A stretch of DNA of 64,000 bases from Pollenia angustigena (GCA_930367215.1 OV884057.1:109021284-109085283); one strand, 5' to 3'; counted from the stretch's first letter, positions 46,401 to 53,051 are shown. Notes: generated by a model from the sequence alone, not told the origin. Numbers and translations are program-made.

Positions 46401-49400
46401 TCTATACTGCGAAAAGCTCAGAAACCCAAAAAAGTTGTTTTACTAACAAACCAAGGAGCTCACATCATTTCACTTCTAAAGCCTGTCGATATATTACAGC
46501 AGTTGCTCATTGCATGCCATGGTCCACATCACGATGCAGTTAAAGCATTCTTTCAGGTTAAATCATAGGTTTTATTAACAAACAATTCCCTAACATTTGT
46601 ATTTTTTTTGTGTAGGCTCAAGGTGATCGTGAAGCTTGTGCTACAGCTTTACTTTTAACTTGTTCCGAACAATACCGTGGAACGGACTTAGCAATGTGGG
46701 CGGCTCAGGCATTTCTATTATATGGTGGGGAGCCAACATTTTCAAGTCAAATGCAAATGATCGGAAGTCTACAAAGTCCACGTGCATATTTAAACACACA
46801 AATTGGGTTGGATCAACGCAACTCTCCCCAAATGTTTATGTCTACACCAATGCCAAATACATCTAACAGTGGTTTTATTAATCGTGCACTTCAAAATACA
46901 CCTATACAAAGCCCATTACAACACTCGCAATATCCTTTAAGCCCAAGTATGAATTGAACATTTATTTTTTTTATTAAGGGAAATCACGATAGGTAGTGCA
47001 AAGTGTGCAAACGATGCAAATGCGTGCAAAAATACACACATTTGCACAACACAACAACAAAATGTACGTATTTTCAATTTGCTCTTTTTTACTTCGTTTG
47101 CACTAAAAAACCATGACCAAAGTTTGTAGTGCATATTTGCTCAGTTGCAAACAAATGTAAACAACAACATTTGACATATTAGCCGCCATATTGTTTTTAA
47201 GGAAACTTATAAATTGAACATTTTCGCAGATTGTTAAATAAAATACAGAATTAAATTTAAATTAATTAAAAAGAAAAAATTTATTTTAATTTGCTTGTAT
47301 ATAATTGTAAACAAATGCAGATTTTTTAGTGCTGCCAGAAGTTTTTAGTGTTGCCAGAATACATTTTTAGAAAAATAGCATATTTGCACAAAAATAAAAG
47401 TGGTATGCTCACGATCAATCATAATATACATTGCAAATTTACACATTGCAAATTTGCACAATGACCATCGTGATTACCCTTATTAAAGCAATAATACACA
47501 TTTAGATTTTCTTTAAATTTTAAAAACAAATTATTCAGGCATGTTCTGAAAATCACAAAATTTCATATCACATGTGATTTTAAAATCACAATTGTGATTT
47601 AAGGGTGTTTTGGAAACCACAAAAGTTTTAACTTGTTTTAAAATGGTGGAAAAATATAAGCAAGAAATCTTTGATTGGCGACCACTTGACCGACCAGTTT
47701 AAAATCACAATTATGAAATAAGTTTTCTTTCCAGAACACGTTTCTTGTGATTTCAAATCACTTTCACAAAAAGTGATTTTCAGAACATGCCTGATTACTT
47801 ATATTTTTAGTATTAATATTAAATTATTATTTTTTCATTTTACTAGTTTATAATCAGAATCCGTTTGCTGGATCCGGCATTGCCCCTATTAACGATATGA
47901 ACACTATTATTTATTCTTCCAAACATGATGGTTTGTATATATATGTCGCTCGTCTTTTACGACCTATTTGGAAAATTCGTTGTGTGGATGAGAATTTAAA
48001 TAGTAAACTAACTCAAGCGGATTGCACATTCATTTTGGAAGATTTGTACGCTCTTAAAAATTTTTTGGATGTAAACTCAGTTAATGATTTATCATGTAAG
48101 TTTTATACACTCCCATATATGCATACATACATGCATACACAAAACCCAGTGGAAAAAAGGGAGCAGTAAGGATGTCTCTAGAAGGCCTCTGTACTCCTTT
48201 TACAATGTACAAGGCGTGCTGGCTTTATTCCATACTCATATCCGCTCTCGCTTTTTTCGTAGTTACATAAGAATGGTAACTGGATCAAAAAAAAAAAATA
48301 ATCCTTTTGCTTTTGCTTTGGCAAAAAAAAAAACAAAATTACTCCTTCTCTTCTCATAGAAGGGAATGCGGAATGTGTATATCATCTTTTATACGGAGGA
48401 GCCGAGGCATTCTTTAGCAGTAAGATAAAAGTGGTAATTTAATCAAAAAAATTTTGATTCAATAACACTGTGTTAGTTCAAAAAACTGTCAAGCGGAGCA
48501 CCCGGCGGGTTAACCTTCGAGTACGCTGAATCCAGTGGCGTTAACCGTTTTTTTTATGTTGGCTCTTGTTTTTGATATACACCGTTATTTCGAAAATGGA
48601 TGAGGTTACACAACATATTCACGTAACTCAAAAACGGTTTAGTTTATTGAATTAACTAAAAAAAATCGATTTTTTTTTATAGTAACCAATATTAAGGGAT
48701 AGTTGCTTAAGTTTTTGCCAGCTAAAAGGTACTAAATTTTTAGTACATTTTTATTCGGAAAAATAGGAATAATAAGAAAAAATAAATAATAAACAAAAAC
48801 AATTGCCAAGATTCAAGAACACAATAATAAAAATTAAAAATAAAGCTTCTTTCACAATTGCAGCAACATTTTCTCTTGGTGTTCACAATAAAATTATTAT
48901 AATTTCATTTTAAATTGTTGCTGAAGTAGAAGCAGACTCAACTTTTAAAAAAACATTAGTACACTTTTGTTCAAAAAATGAAAATAAAATATATAAAATA
49001 CTTTGCGAAGAAATAGGATAGAAGAAAAAACGAAATTGTTGCTCCCTTTAAATAAAGCTCACACGCGGTTTGTGTAAATGTGGGCGAACTGCAACAGGAA
49101 CGTCGCCATGGTTTGATTAAAATAAAAATTTGTGCATATGCATATGGGCAGTTCCAGCGAAAAGTCTACTTTTTGTAACGTAACGCCAGAAGTAATTAAA
49201 ATTGTTTCTCAAAAAATGTTATATGTATAGTAGGGTGGCACTGAAGTGTATGAAAGAAATTTTGTTGCTGTATTTTTAAGAAGCCCAAGTGGATTATTGT
49301 GCTAATCGGTCTAGACAATAAATATAAAAAATTTGAGCGAAATCGGAGAACTTGTAAGTGCTGCCCCAAAGAGGTCAAAGGTCAAATTTCAGTAAATTCC

Positions 49401-52400
49401 ATATAGAATTTTGGCTGTTTCTTCCTGGCTCGGGGTGAAATTTGTAAAATTTATTCTTTCGTGTGATAAGAATATTCTGAAAACCTTTTGAAAAAATTAA
49501 TCCTCCCATGTCCTGTGGATCAAACAAGCCACGGCTTTATATGTTTAACAAACAGTTTGTTTTAAATAAGCTGAAATATGTTAATAAACTTTTTGTGGAA
49601 AAAAGCATCAACCCTTCACTCTTGTTGAAGACAAAATGACACATATTGCATATTGATCTAAATATGAATTAAAAAATGTTTTCATAAAGCATTGTTTGCT
49701 AATGCAAATATTAAAAGCATTATTATATTATAAGCATTTAATTTGCTAAATTAATTTTATAAATTATTTTTAAGTTCCCAATTATATATTTTGCCCTTCG
49801 ATATTCGGGTAAACCATTCCATAAACTTAACTCCATTTTTAAAAAAATCTGTAGAAATGGGTTTGTTATTTGCGCTTAATTCCCAATTTTTATTCTTGAT
49901 AAAAACACTGAAATTTATTGTTGATGGGATAAGCTATTCCTATGCGCATTTCACTGGTTGCTTAGGCCAGATCGTCAGGAAACTTCATCCATAAAGATTT
50001 TAGAAAGACTAAAGATATTAATCCAAATAAAACTGTCAAACGTATAAGAATTATAAGCAAAAGTTCCACTTGTAACAATATCAAAGCTTAAACAAAAACA
50101 TCAACAATAAACAGTGAGTTTATCTCTCCTTACCTTTTAAATTAAAATTTTGTATTCCCAAAAATTATGTTGATCTGTAGAAATTTTAAAAGTTTGCTAG
50201 CTAGTATTTTTTGAGAACAATTCCTCCAGAATTAATAAGTTTTTTCGAAATTTCTTCATCTTTATTTAGATTATCTTCTGAGACATTAACTTCCAGTTTC
50301 GTAACAAACTTGGCTTTAGTTTAAAAATCTATTCTATCATCGAAAAACAAAAAAAACTACACATTCTTCATTCAAATAGTAAAGATGGTTATGAAATTTT
50401 GTTATTGCTTTATCTGCTATATTTTGGTTAATTTTTTGTAATTTTCGAAATTTCTCAAGAATTCAATGTCGTTTAAAGGAACTTGGTCTGCTTTATCAGC
50501 TTTAACCAGAATTGCGATTAGCACTTAACAACAAATCCTGCAGCTTCGATTTAATCTTAAACTTCAATTTCGGTTAACGCAGGAAATTGATTCGAAAAAT
50601 AAATATTTACAAATAATAAATGGCCTTTGCCATCCATCTGGCTAAATGCGTAGCTCCAGGTTCGTAAATTAAATGCCTTTTGGCGGACTTCCTCCTAAGA
50701 ATATTATTATTATGTTATTATCAGTTCTAAAAATTCTATATAGTCATTGCGTGGAAAGTCTTCTAATAGTTTCTCTTTTGCAAACCTTAAAATGTTATCT
50801 CCGTTACCATCTAAAATTTCTTTGAATTTTGAATATGATGATCCTGTCAAAAATCCATCTTGTGACTTTTTGCTAGTTTTAAATAATTTGTATCAATATT
50901 TGCAGAGCATTGCACTTAATTATGTAATTTACCCATTATTAAAAATAAAAAAACTAGCATTAATTTTAACCCAATATAAAATGGGCTAATATTCTTAAAT
51001 TTGTTTAAAGAACTTATATTTCAAAAAAAAACTTGCTGAATATAAAGTTTTGTATGCGTTTAAGAAATCGTGTAATTTTGCCCCTTATAAGCTCAGAAGG
51101 GTTAATTTTTCCAAAAAATATTCACAAAATATTCTTAACACCCTTCATAAAATTAATGAAAAATGTTCGTTCCAATCCAAGAACAACCAAGAAAATTCCT
51201 AATAAAAATATAGAATTCACTTAAATTTGACCTTTGACCTCTTTGGGGCAGCACTTAAAGTGGTCCGATATTGCTGAAACTTTTACCAGTTATATTTTAG
51301 ACCAATCGGCACAATATTCCGCCTGGGCATTTGCGAAAATCGAAATTTGAAATTTCGGTGCCACCCTAATTTATAGTTTACTTTTTTATATTTTGGTGTA
51401 AAGTGCAACTAGCTCTACATTTGGTAACAAAAGGGATAACGGTTGAACAACATGGTCCTAAAATACAACCTTATTTGCATTCTGGCGTTACATTAAAAAA
51501 AGTAGAACGAGCAAAGATTTTTAAATATGATAGCTTGAAAAATAAATATGTATATATAAGTCCAAAGCTTACTAAAAAAGGTTTTATGCAAAACGTCTTG
51601 CTCAACCAATTTCTGTTTTTTTTAACGTCACGCCAGCGCATAGTTTTGCTTATATCTTCAAATCCTTAGCGTCGATTGTTGTAATTTTTTTTCTGAATAT
51701 AGTGCTACCATTACTTTGCATATATAAAAACCCTTTTTACATAATTGGCATCTCCATTTAATTTATTACATTTTGTCGTACAAATATTACGTTACGTCAA
51801 AATGGTAATGCCTATATTTTATCGGATTAATAAAGATTAAAATTAAAAATTACCACCATTTTGATAAGATGAAAAAAATCGATTTTAAAAGCCCAAAACT
51901 CAATTTTAATATTAAATTGCATACGTAAATTCGATTGCAAAAAATCGATTTTTGATTGAAATCGAACGAAACTGATTAACCATTCCCTAATAATATATAA
52001 AATAAAATATAAAAACATATGATATAAATATCTGTATGTAACTAGAAGGGCCATTATTATAACTTGCCCTTAGCTGTTTTCCGTCAGACAACAGACGCAT
52101 TTTGACAGATAACACGGTACTATCTGTCAACTTAATTTTAACTTAAGCTAACTTCAAGTAGTAATAATGGCCCTAAGTTAAAATAGTTATTAACACTTAA
52201 CATTTTTTAAGGTACAATGAGAGCTTTTAATTGTCAAAGTACACTCTCAAATGGATACGGACTTTTGATGCAAAATACAACACATATGCACAATAACGAC
52301 CCTCAAATGAATGCCGCAGAACAAGCCCAAACCGAAGAAAAGAGATCGTTGACTGCTTTGAATTATTTTATAAGTAAGCAAAAAAAAATATACTCAATAT

Positions 52401-53051
52401 AACAAATTAGCTTTCTATATATTTTTATTAAAACACAGAACATACGTGTGAAGTAATAGCATTGTGGAAGATTTTATGTGAACATCAATTTCAAATTTTG
52501 GCTAGTCAATTATTAAAGGAGCAGCAATCTGTTTTATTGTCATCCACCTTTCGTGACTTAATTCTTTCTCGTTCTGAATCATGTGCACTTTTGATCGTAG
52601 CTTTAATTAATTCTTATTTAAAGGATAATGCGTCTGTAAGCTCAATATCCTCAAAATTGCGCGATGAATGTCCCAATTTATATCGTCACGAGGATGCCGT
52701 TTCATTTAAAGCTACAGAAATTTTAATGAACTCTAAAAATTGTACTGTGATAGAAGAAAAACAAGAAAAGTTAAGAACAGCGTTACAACTTTGCAAAGAT
52801 GCTGCTCCTAATTTACCCTTGCAAAGTATTTGTCAACAGGTAAATTCCGAAGTGCTTTATGTAATAAGAAGATACATACAAATAAATGTTTTAAAAACTT
52901 TCCAGTTTACACTGAGTGGTTTCTTTGAGGGTGTTATTGAGTTGACAGCCACGTGTGCTTCAAAAATTGATCCCGAAGAAGTTGGCATACATTTCTACCA
53001 GAGTGACGAACCAGAAGAAGACCGCGAAGGTTATGCTGCTTATGCTGCTCG
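16414..53051 (+). CDS. Nup154: Nup154/Nup155 nucleoporin gene, nine internal exons (partial)
   Basis: Large non-FG scaffold nucleoporin of the inner ring of the nuclear pore complex, where Nup155 family members link the membrane-anchored and central parts of the pore. Exons are 16414-16490, 16562-16718, 45239-45543, 45605-45777, 45836-46556, 46616-46946, 47847-48095, 52212-52373 and 52439-53051. All have AG/GT boundaries and compatible phases, giving about 929 residues. The first seven exons carry the N-terminal beta-propeller (Nup133/Nup155 N-type, with signatures [20 protein letters not shown] and [20 protein letters not shown]). The last two enter the alpha-helical solenoid ([26 protein letters not shown]). 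Family proteins are about 1370-1390 residues, so about 80 N-terminal and 400 C-terminal residues are not in view. One intron is 28.5 kb and full of transposons. No exon contains a stop or frameshift. Confidence 0.95.
16562..16718 (+). CDS. Nup154: Nup154 exon B
   Basis: Follows a 71-bp intron and ends at donor GTAAGT. It encodes [20 protein letters not shown] and continues through [12 protein letters not shown] to [13 protein letters not shown], closely matching Nup155 family blades. The next coding base is 28.5 kb downstream. Confidence 0.95.
16719..17611. other. Start of the 28.5 kb Nup154 intron
   Basis: Non-coding and AT-rich. Near 17255-17335 is an inverted copy of a block (TTCGTGTTTAAAAACACAAA, TCTCTTGCTT, TTGTTTTTGTTT) that also occurs directly at 18815-18912 and 22405-22535. 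Nothing else seen. Confidence 0.5.
17625..18440 (+). pseudogene. RNase H and C-terminal zinc region of a non-LTR ORF2
   Basis: Open for about 270 codons into the 3' end. RNase H signatures appear in order: [14 protein letters not shown], a Glu in [21 protein letters not shown] and [19 protein letters not shown], giving the D-E-D-D acidic set and the catalytic-loop His. [17 protein letters not shown] segment resembles the C-terminal Cys/His motif of I/LOA-type elements. Reverse transcriptase and endonuclease are lost by 5' truncation, so it is not functional as a retrotransposon. GC content is much higher than in the surrounding intron. Confidence 0.85.
17625..18548 (+). mobile_element. 5'-truncated non-LTR retrotransposon with 13-bp target duplications
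   Basis: The body is bounded by exact copies of TTTACGTGCAGTA at 17612-17624 and 18549-18561. Only the 3' part of ORF2 is present and the element ends GGCTACCCATTTAACCTAACC without poly(A). 5' truncation plus a long target duplication is the usual outcome of target-primed reverse transcription. The RNase H domain points to the I/LOA-type groups. Confidence 0.85.
18571..18700. mobile_element. Palindromic MITE, family 1, copy 1
   Basis: ATGTGCTGTTTTTACAACAC at the left and the complement of the right end ATGTGCGGTTTTCACAACAC form arms of about 50 bases, including AAGTGA.TGAACGTGTAGT. A related copy lies at 45051-45162 in the same intron. Confidence 0.75.
18815..18912 (+). repeat. Dispersed repeat flanking the TIR element, copy 1
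   Basis: TCTCTCTTATTATCTCATGT, AACAAAAAACAAT, ACAAGAAC and TTTTTAAACACGAATAAA recur in the same order at 22405-22535, on the other side of the element 18914-22287. An inverted copy is at about 17255-17335. Confidence 0.5.
19367..19703 (-). pseudogene. DUF4806-like C-terminal exons, decayed
   Basis: On the minus strand the upper part reads [20 protein letters not shown] followed by [16 protein letters not shown]. An intron-like gap of about 50 bases (GTAAGT donor, AG acceptor near 19500) follows, then [32 protein letters not shown] and a stop at 19367. The block SWRG..SK.SI followed by a helix ending in R-L-R-K resembles the DUF4806 domain found in insect proteins of unknown function. An in-frame stop lies upstream of the first part. 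Function unknown. Confidence 0.45.
19743..21021 (+). mobile_element. Non-autonomous Helitron-like element with about 400-bp internal monomers
   Basis: Starts with TC (TCTATATATATAAAAATGAA) after an A and ends GCGCACCGGGTTAAGCTAG before a T, fitting the Helitron rule of insertion between A and T without target duplication. It carries about 2.5 tandem monomers; the landmark GATCCGCTGCACGCATT recurs at about 19951, 20349 and 20746. It encodes no Rep/helicase, so it would depend on an autonomous partner. Confidence 0.7.
21022..21120 (+). repeat. Degenerate GATA-type microsatellite
   Basis: Repeated TAGATAAATA/TAGATAGA motifs directly follow the CTAG end of the Helitron-like element. Confidence 0.6.
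21205..21459 (-). pseudogene. Upstream exon of the DUF4806-associated ORF
   Basis: The minus-strand frame reads from about 21459: acidic N-terminal part with [20 protein letters not shown], then [20 protein letters not shown] and KLLVILRET before a stop. The segment LR.WA..H.IT..A.N.LL.ILR is, as I recall, common in insect transposon-derived proteins that also carry a DUF4806 domain. Whether this is a captured host gene or the transposon's own gene cannot be decided here. Confidence 0.45.
21606..21735 (+). repeat. Dispersed repeat, copy 2
   Basis: Nearly identical to 15355-15475 (TTTCAGTGTATTTATCAAAT and CTTTGTATTCCCGAAAATAA). Lies inside the TIR element 18914-22287. Confidence 0.6.
22405..22535 (+). 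repeat. Dispersed repeat flanking the TIR element, copy 2
   Basis: Repeats the block order of 18815-18912 (TCTCTCTCATTATCTCATGT, AAACAAAAAACAAT, TTTTTAAACACGAATAAA). Confidence 0.5.
23018..23696 (+). pseudogene. C-terminal reverse transcriptase fragment of a CR1/jockey-like element
   Basis: The conceptual product runs through [20 protein letters not shown], then [18 protein letters not shown], and has an open stretch at 23105-23458 ending in [16 protein letters not shown]. Several frames are needed. This is the thumb and post-RT region after the catalytic FADD, which is missing. It begins exactly where copy 1 of the Transib is interrupted. Its 3' UTR may be the sequence at 32700-32965 on the other side of younger insertions; this is inference. 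Confidence 0.65.
23697..24620 (-). pseudogene. 3' fragment of a CR1/jockey-like non-LTR element
   Basis: The minus-strand coding remnant 24600-24201 includes [20 protein letters not shown], then [20 protein letters not shown] and [20 protein letters not shown], typical of the C-terminal region of insect non-LTR ORF2. The 3' UTR ends with GGCCTTGTAGGCTTTTTGTA and an AATAAATAAATAAA tail at 23697, like the tail at about 32920-32965. Frameshifts are present. Confidence 0.65.
24639..27624 (-). pseudogene. ORF2 of the LOA/I-type element: RT, RNase H, Cys/His motif
   Basis: Reading leftward: endonuclease end ([16 protein letters not shown]), linker, RT fingers with [15 protein letters not shown] and [19 protein letters not shown], palm with [10 protein letters not shown], and YADD at 26264-26275. 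Then RNase H ([45 protein letters not shown]) and [20 protein letters not shown]. Breaks: a frame change near 27530, an extra base in a G run near 26356 just after GAPQGG, and a one-base loss near 25058. All RT and RNase H catalytic residues remain, but the frame is broken, so it is a pseudogene. RNase H plus the terminal Cys/His motif places it in the I/LOA groups. Confidence 0.88.
27625..27629. repeat. Target duplication CTATG, left
   Basis: CTATG directly left of the Transib-type element, repeated at 29461-29465 directly right of it. Confidence 0.85.
27630..29460 (+). mobile_element. Second Transib-type element, 1831 bp, internally deleted
   Basis: The left end CACACTGTAAGGTTTTAACA and the complement of the right end CACAGTGTGAGGTTTTAACA form terminal inverted repeats of about 38 bases with few differences. 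The 5-bp duplication CTATG flanks both ends. Five-base duplications and CACAGTG-like termini are Transib features. It is inserted in the endonuclease region of the LOA/I-type element. The ends differ from those of the copies at 22812 and 55358 after the first bases, so it is a different subfamily. Confidence 0.85.
28480..29134 (+). pseudogene. N-terminal and first catalytic region of a Transib-type transposase
   Basis: Two in-frame stretches. 28480-28754 has [20 protein letters not shown] and [10 protein letters not shown]. 28892-29134 has [18 protein letters not shown], then [14 protein letters not shown] and [10 protein letters not shown]. The GCDG block carries the presumed first catalytic Asp and aligns with GCDG of the minus-strand Transib copies. 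The distance and stops between the stretches, and the absence of the second Asp and the Glu, show a decayed, internally deleted gene. Confidence 0.7.
29529..31007 (-). pseudogene. ORF1 fused by deletion to an endonuclease remnant
   Basis: A 492-codon frame begins at 31007. It has an acidic, Ser/Thr-rich N-terminus, a basic middle ([20 protein letters not shown]) and a C-terminal ORF1 motif [16 protein letters not shown]. At about 29690 the sequence jumps to an apurinic-type endonuclease segment, [38 protein letters not shown], then a stop. In complete LOA/I elements the ORF1 end and most of the endonuclease would lie between these parts, so I infer an internal deletion. ORF1 would be an RNA-binding chaperone; no clear zinc knuckle is left. 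Confidence 0.75.
31008..31450 (-). other. 5' UTR of the LOA/I-type element
   Basis: GC-rich, non-coding, continuing the base composition of ORF1 up to the MITE at 31458. It contains GACGGCGTGCGTGGACTAGG-like and ACCCGTGGGTTCGC segments. An internal promoter is expected for this class but none was recognised. Confidence 0.45.
31458..31696. mobile_element. AT-rich MITE with CACAGAAAAAA ends
   Basis: Left CACAGAAAAAAAT and the complement of the right end CACAGAAAAAATT. The interior is dominated by TTAATTAAA and AAACGTTTAATT palindromes. It lies at the boundary between the LOA/I-type element and the next retroelement. Confidence 0.6.
31697..32690 (-). pseudogene. Reverse transcriptase fragment of a CR1/jockey-like element
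   Basis: Two overlapping frames. 32688-32179 has [38 protein letters not shown] and [20 protein letters not shown]. 32210-31697 has [12 protein letters not shown] (FADD at 32133-32144), [11 protein letters not shown] and [20 protein letters not shown] frame change near 32225 falls at the usual GIPQG block, which is degraded. Endonuclease and C-terminus are missing. It is cut off by the MITE at 31696. Confidence 0.82.
32700..32965 (+). mobile_element. 3' UTR and tail of a CR1/jockey-like element
   Basis: Ends GGCCTCCTAGGCTTTTTATA..TTACTTGG and AATAAATAAATTTTA. This matches in style the tail on the minus strand at 23697-23760. It stops exactly where the Transib copy 1 sequence resumes, so it may be the 3' end of the fragment starting at 23018. 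Confidence 0.55.
33477..35370 (-). pseudogene. Transib/RAG1-like transposase, copy 1, decayed
   Basis: Minus-strand remnants parallel copy 2: an N-terminal part near 35360-35030, [20 protein letters not shown] near 34690, the WGCDGSSG block near 34530-34550, [12 protein letters not shown] near 34110, [18 protein letters not shown] near 33960, and a C-terminal part with [20 protein letters not shown] and [20 protein letters not shown]. Relative to copy 2 it lacks about 130 bp near 34220 that carry the second catalytic Asp, about 25 bp near 33955, and the region around the GDLSEEAQ motif is altered. It cannot encode an active enzyme. Confidence 0.82.
35745..36486. mobile_element. 742-bp insertion in Transib copy 1, ATTA target duplication
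   Basis: Transib copy 2 reads GTGTAACATTAATAAAA at 58361-58380. Copy 1 has the same sequence split by 742 bp with ATTA on both sides (35741-35744 and 36487-36490). The ends are imperfect inverted repeats (GTTGTGTTCGAGAAC versus complement AGGTGCGTTTGAGTAC), followed by TTTACT.CATTTTAC-type subterminal repeats. Non-coding. Confidence 0.8.
37089..38222. other. Gene-free intron stretch
   Basis: No supported coding sequence. AT-rich with scattered short repeats. It may contain the 5' part of the Helitron-like element whose 3' end is at 41931, but I could not find the terminus. Confidence 0.35.
38886..39051. repeat. Palindromic hairpin inside the long-TIR transposon
   Basis: ACAGGTCATAAAATGTTTTG..TAAATTACCAGGTAATAAAT at the left pairs with 38994-39051. 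The arms are about 57 bases with few mismatches and the spacer about 50. A third TTTTATGACC motif sits at 39098-39107. Either a nested MITE or a transposase-binding/regulatory structure of the element. Confidence 0.7.
39188..39225 (+). promoter_or_regulatory. Core promoter of the long-TIR transposase gene
   Basis: TATAAATA at 39188-39195 is followed by the arthropod initiator TCAGTTG, with the A at 39221. The A lies 33 bases from the first T of the TATA box, the spacing of RNA polymerase II TATA-Inr promoters. The ATG is at 39304, giving a leader of about 83 bases. Confidence 0.65.
39304..41157 (+). pseudogene. Transposase-like gene of the long-TIR element, two frame breaks
   Basis: Start ATG 39304, stop at 41155-41157. 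The N-terminus [20 protein letters not shown] and ICPKCKIDL form a Cys2-Cys2 module. An acidic Ser-rich linker and a helical segment ([20 protein letters not shown]) follow. The middle frame (39984-40448) has a [20 protein letters not shown] block and [14 protein letters not shown]. The last frame (from about 40410) has CHLSKCDNC just before it, then [39 protein letters not shown] and a Lys/Arg-rich end. Frame changes near 39950 and 40410 break it. The FSDGA.SQ.KN..N and [11 protein letters not shown] motifs match, as far as I recall, cnidarian and aphid proteins labelled cc8L18.2-like. An RNase H-fold role for the Asp in FSDGA is inference. Confidence 0.7.
41753..41931 (+). mobile_element. 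Helitron-like 3' end
   Basis: Ends with ACCCAGCAACGCGGACCGGG followed by TCAGCTAG, comparable to the GCGCACCGGGTTAAGCTAG ends of the other copies. The next element starts at the very next base. The 5' part was not identified and is presumably on the far side of the 38223-41737 transposon. Confidence 0.5.
41932..43494 (+). mobile_element. Helitron-like element with about 400-bp monomers, copy 2
   Basis: Begins TCTATATGTATATATAAAAA and ends GCGAAGCGCACCGGGTTAAG plus CTAG before a T, like 19743-21021. Monomer landmarks (GCCGCT.CA.GCA.TTTGTT) at about 42142, 42783 and 43182 give spacings of about 641 and 399, so one unit is rearranged. It has no coding capacity; short frames in the monomers have no codon structure. 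Confidence 0.7.
43495..44727. other. Gene-free intron stretch
   Basis: AT-rich; no feature I can support. Around 44590-44690, TTCTTATTATGTTTTTGAAA and TTTTTCGCAAGA recall the block before repeat copy B near 14190-14230. Confidence 0.4.
44728..44861. mobile_element. Palindromic MITE, 134 bp
   Basis: An inner perfect stem: CGCCTACGACTGTTTGGTAA..TAGAT pairs with its complement ending GTAGGCG at 44827. The outer arms are imperfect (ATTCACCCTTATCG versus complement ATCACCCATATCATG). Confidence 0.7.
44914..45028. mobile_element. Palindromic MITE with 34-bp perfect arms
   Basis: TATAGAACACGAGCGCCTTA..CTCGTCCGTTCAAC at the left is perfectly complementary to the right end 44995-45028. The loop is about 47 bases. 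TATA sits at both outer ends, so a TA duplication is likely. Perfect arms suggest recent activity. Confidence 0.85.
45051..45162. mobile_element. Palindromic MITE, family 1, copy 2
   Basis: ATGTGCTGTCTTCACAACAC and complement ATGCTGTTTTCACAACACAA, with internal CACTCA.AAAACTGAGTG and TACACGTTCAATCACTTGTG blocks shared with 18571-18700. Confidence 0.75.
45239..45543 (+). CDS. Nup154: Nup154 exon C
   Basis: Acceptor TTTTACAG, donor GTAAAT. The first two bases complete the Gly codon of exon B across the 28.5 kb intron. It encodes [28 protein letters not shown] and [20 protein letters not shown], then [20 protein letters not shown]. Strong match to insect Nup154. The codon before the Glu-Glu-Met-Gln segment lies in a longer, less conserved loop. 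Confidence 0.95.
45605..45777 (+). CDS. Nup154: Nup154 exon D
   Basis: Acceptor TCTTCAG, donor GTAAAA. Encodes [20 protein letters not shown] and [15 protein letters not shown], a propeller blade (D-R-LYVL-EKGSI-W pattern). Intron of 61 bases before and 58 after. Confidence 0.94.
45836..46556 (+). CDS. Nup154: Nup154 exon E
   Basis: The largest exon seen (721 bp). It encodes [37 protein letters not shown], a Ser/Gln/Asn-rich low-complexity loop (about 60 residues), [40 protein letters not shown] and [20 protein letters not shown]. These follow the order of the Nup155 propeller. Confidence 0.95.
46616..46946 (+). CDS. Nup154: Nup154 exon F
   Basis: Acceptor TGTGTAG, donor GTATGA. It encodes [35 protein letters not shown] and a Pro/Ser/Asn-rich tail. 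ACATALLL and the W-A--AF-YGGE pattern are conserved in Nup155. Confidence 0.93.
46977..47480. mobile_element. MITE in a Nup154 intron, 504 bp
   Basis: AGGGAAATCACGATAGG and the complement of the right end AGGGTAATCACGATGG are terminal inverted repeats. TATTA directly flanks both ends (46972-46976 and 47481-47485). Subterminal TTTGCACA/TGTGCAAA motifs are repeated. Confidence 0.75.
47536..47793. mobile_element. MITE in a Nup154 intron, 258 bp
   Basis: CAGGCATGTTCTGAAAATCA at the left and an identical complement at the right. The interior carries repeated AAAATCACA/TGTGATTT motifs in both orientations. Confidence 0.8.
47847..48095 (+). CDS. Nup154: Nup154 exon G
   Basis: Acceptor TACTAG, donor GTAAGT. 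Encodes [20 protein letters not shown], then [20 protein letters not shown] and [20 protein letters not shown]. It matches the YS-KH-G-YIY-AR-L-P-W segment at the end of the Nup155 propeller. Confidence 0.94.
48096..49230. other. Intron stretch without a gene
   Basis: No coding sequence. Low-complexity CATACA repeats near 48115 and A/T tracts. At 49157-49190 a TACTTTTTGTAACGTAACGC block recurs inverted near 51478-51510, on the other side of the transposon 49233-51366. Confidence 0.4.
49233..51366. mobile_element. TA-flanked DNA transposon remnant, 2134 bp
   Basis: The left end GGGTGGCACTGAAG and the complement of the right end GGGTGGCACCGAAA, with TA directly outside each end (49231-49232, 51367-51368). 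Arms of about 140 bases share AATCGGTCTA.A, AAGTGCTGCCCCAAAGAGGT and CAAAGGTCAAATTT. Two AT-rich frames inside (49791-49994, 50747-50989) may be transposase relics but show no motif I recognise. TA duplication suggests the Tc1/mariner/pogo supergroup. Confidence 0.7.
51369..52046. other. Intron stretch without a supported gene
   Basis: The open frame 51403-51669 looks protein-like in part but is not a Nup154 exon, because exons G and H join directly in phase. It contains CTGGCGTTACATTAAAAAAA and AACGTCACGCCAGCG motifs that repeat, partly inverted, at 49160 and 51615, so I read it as repeat sequence. Confidence 0.4.
52047..52174. mobile_element. Palindromic MITE, 128 bp
   Basis: AGGGCCATTATTATAACTTG at the left and complement AGGGCCATTATTACTACTTG at the right. 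It has an inner stem TTGACAGATA..TATCTGTCAA. It sits 37 bases before exon H. Confidence 0.75.
52212..52373 (+). CDS. Nup154: Nup154 exon H
   Basis: Acceptor TTTTTTAAG, donor GTAAGC. Exon G's last base plus GT gives Cys, then [20 protein letters not shown] and a polar stretch ending LTALNYFI. This region is poorly conserved in the family (linker between propeller and solenoid); it is supported by phase on both sides and by the position. Confidence 0.85.
52439..53051 (+). CDS. Nup154: Nup154 exon I
   Basis: Acceptor AACACAG, donor GTAAAT. Encodes [60 protein letters not shown], a helical stretch, and [20 protein letters not shown]. This is the start of the Nup155 alpha-solenoid. It ends in the middle of an Arg codon; the next exon must lie beyond the window, since none is visible to 64000. 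Confidence 0.95.

Noticed and set aside
46636..46866. 76-codon frame overlapping exon F
   Set aside because: Out of frame shadow of the Nup154 exon.
51403..51669. 89-codon open frame that looks like an exon ([16 protein letters not shown]...) with an AG before it
   Set aside because: Exons G and H join in phase and give a continuous protein without it, it matches no Nup155 region, and it contains repeat motifs found nearby in inverted orientation.
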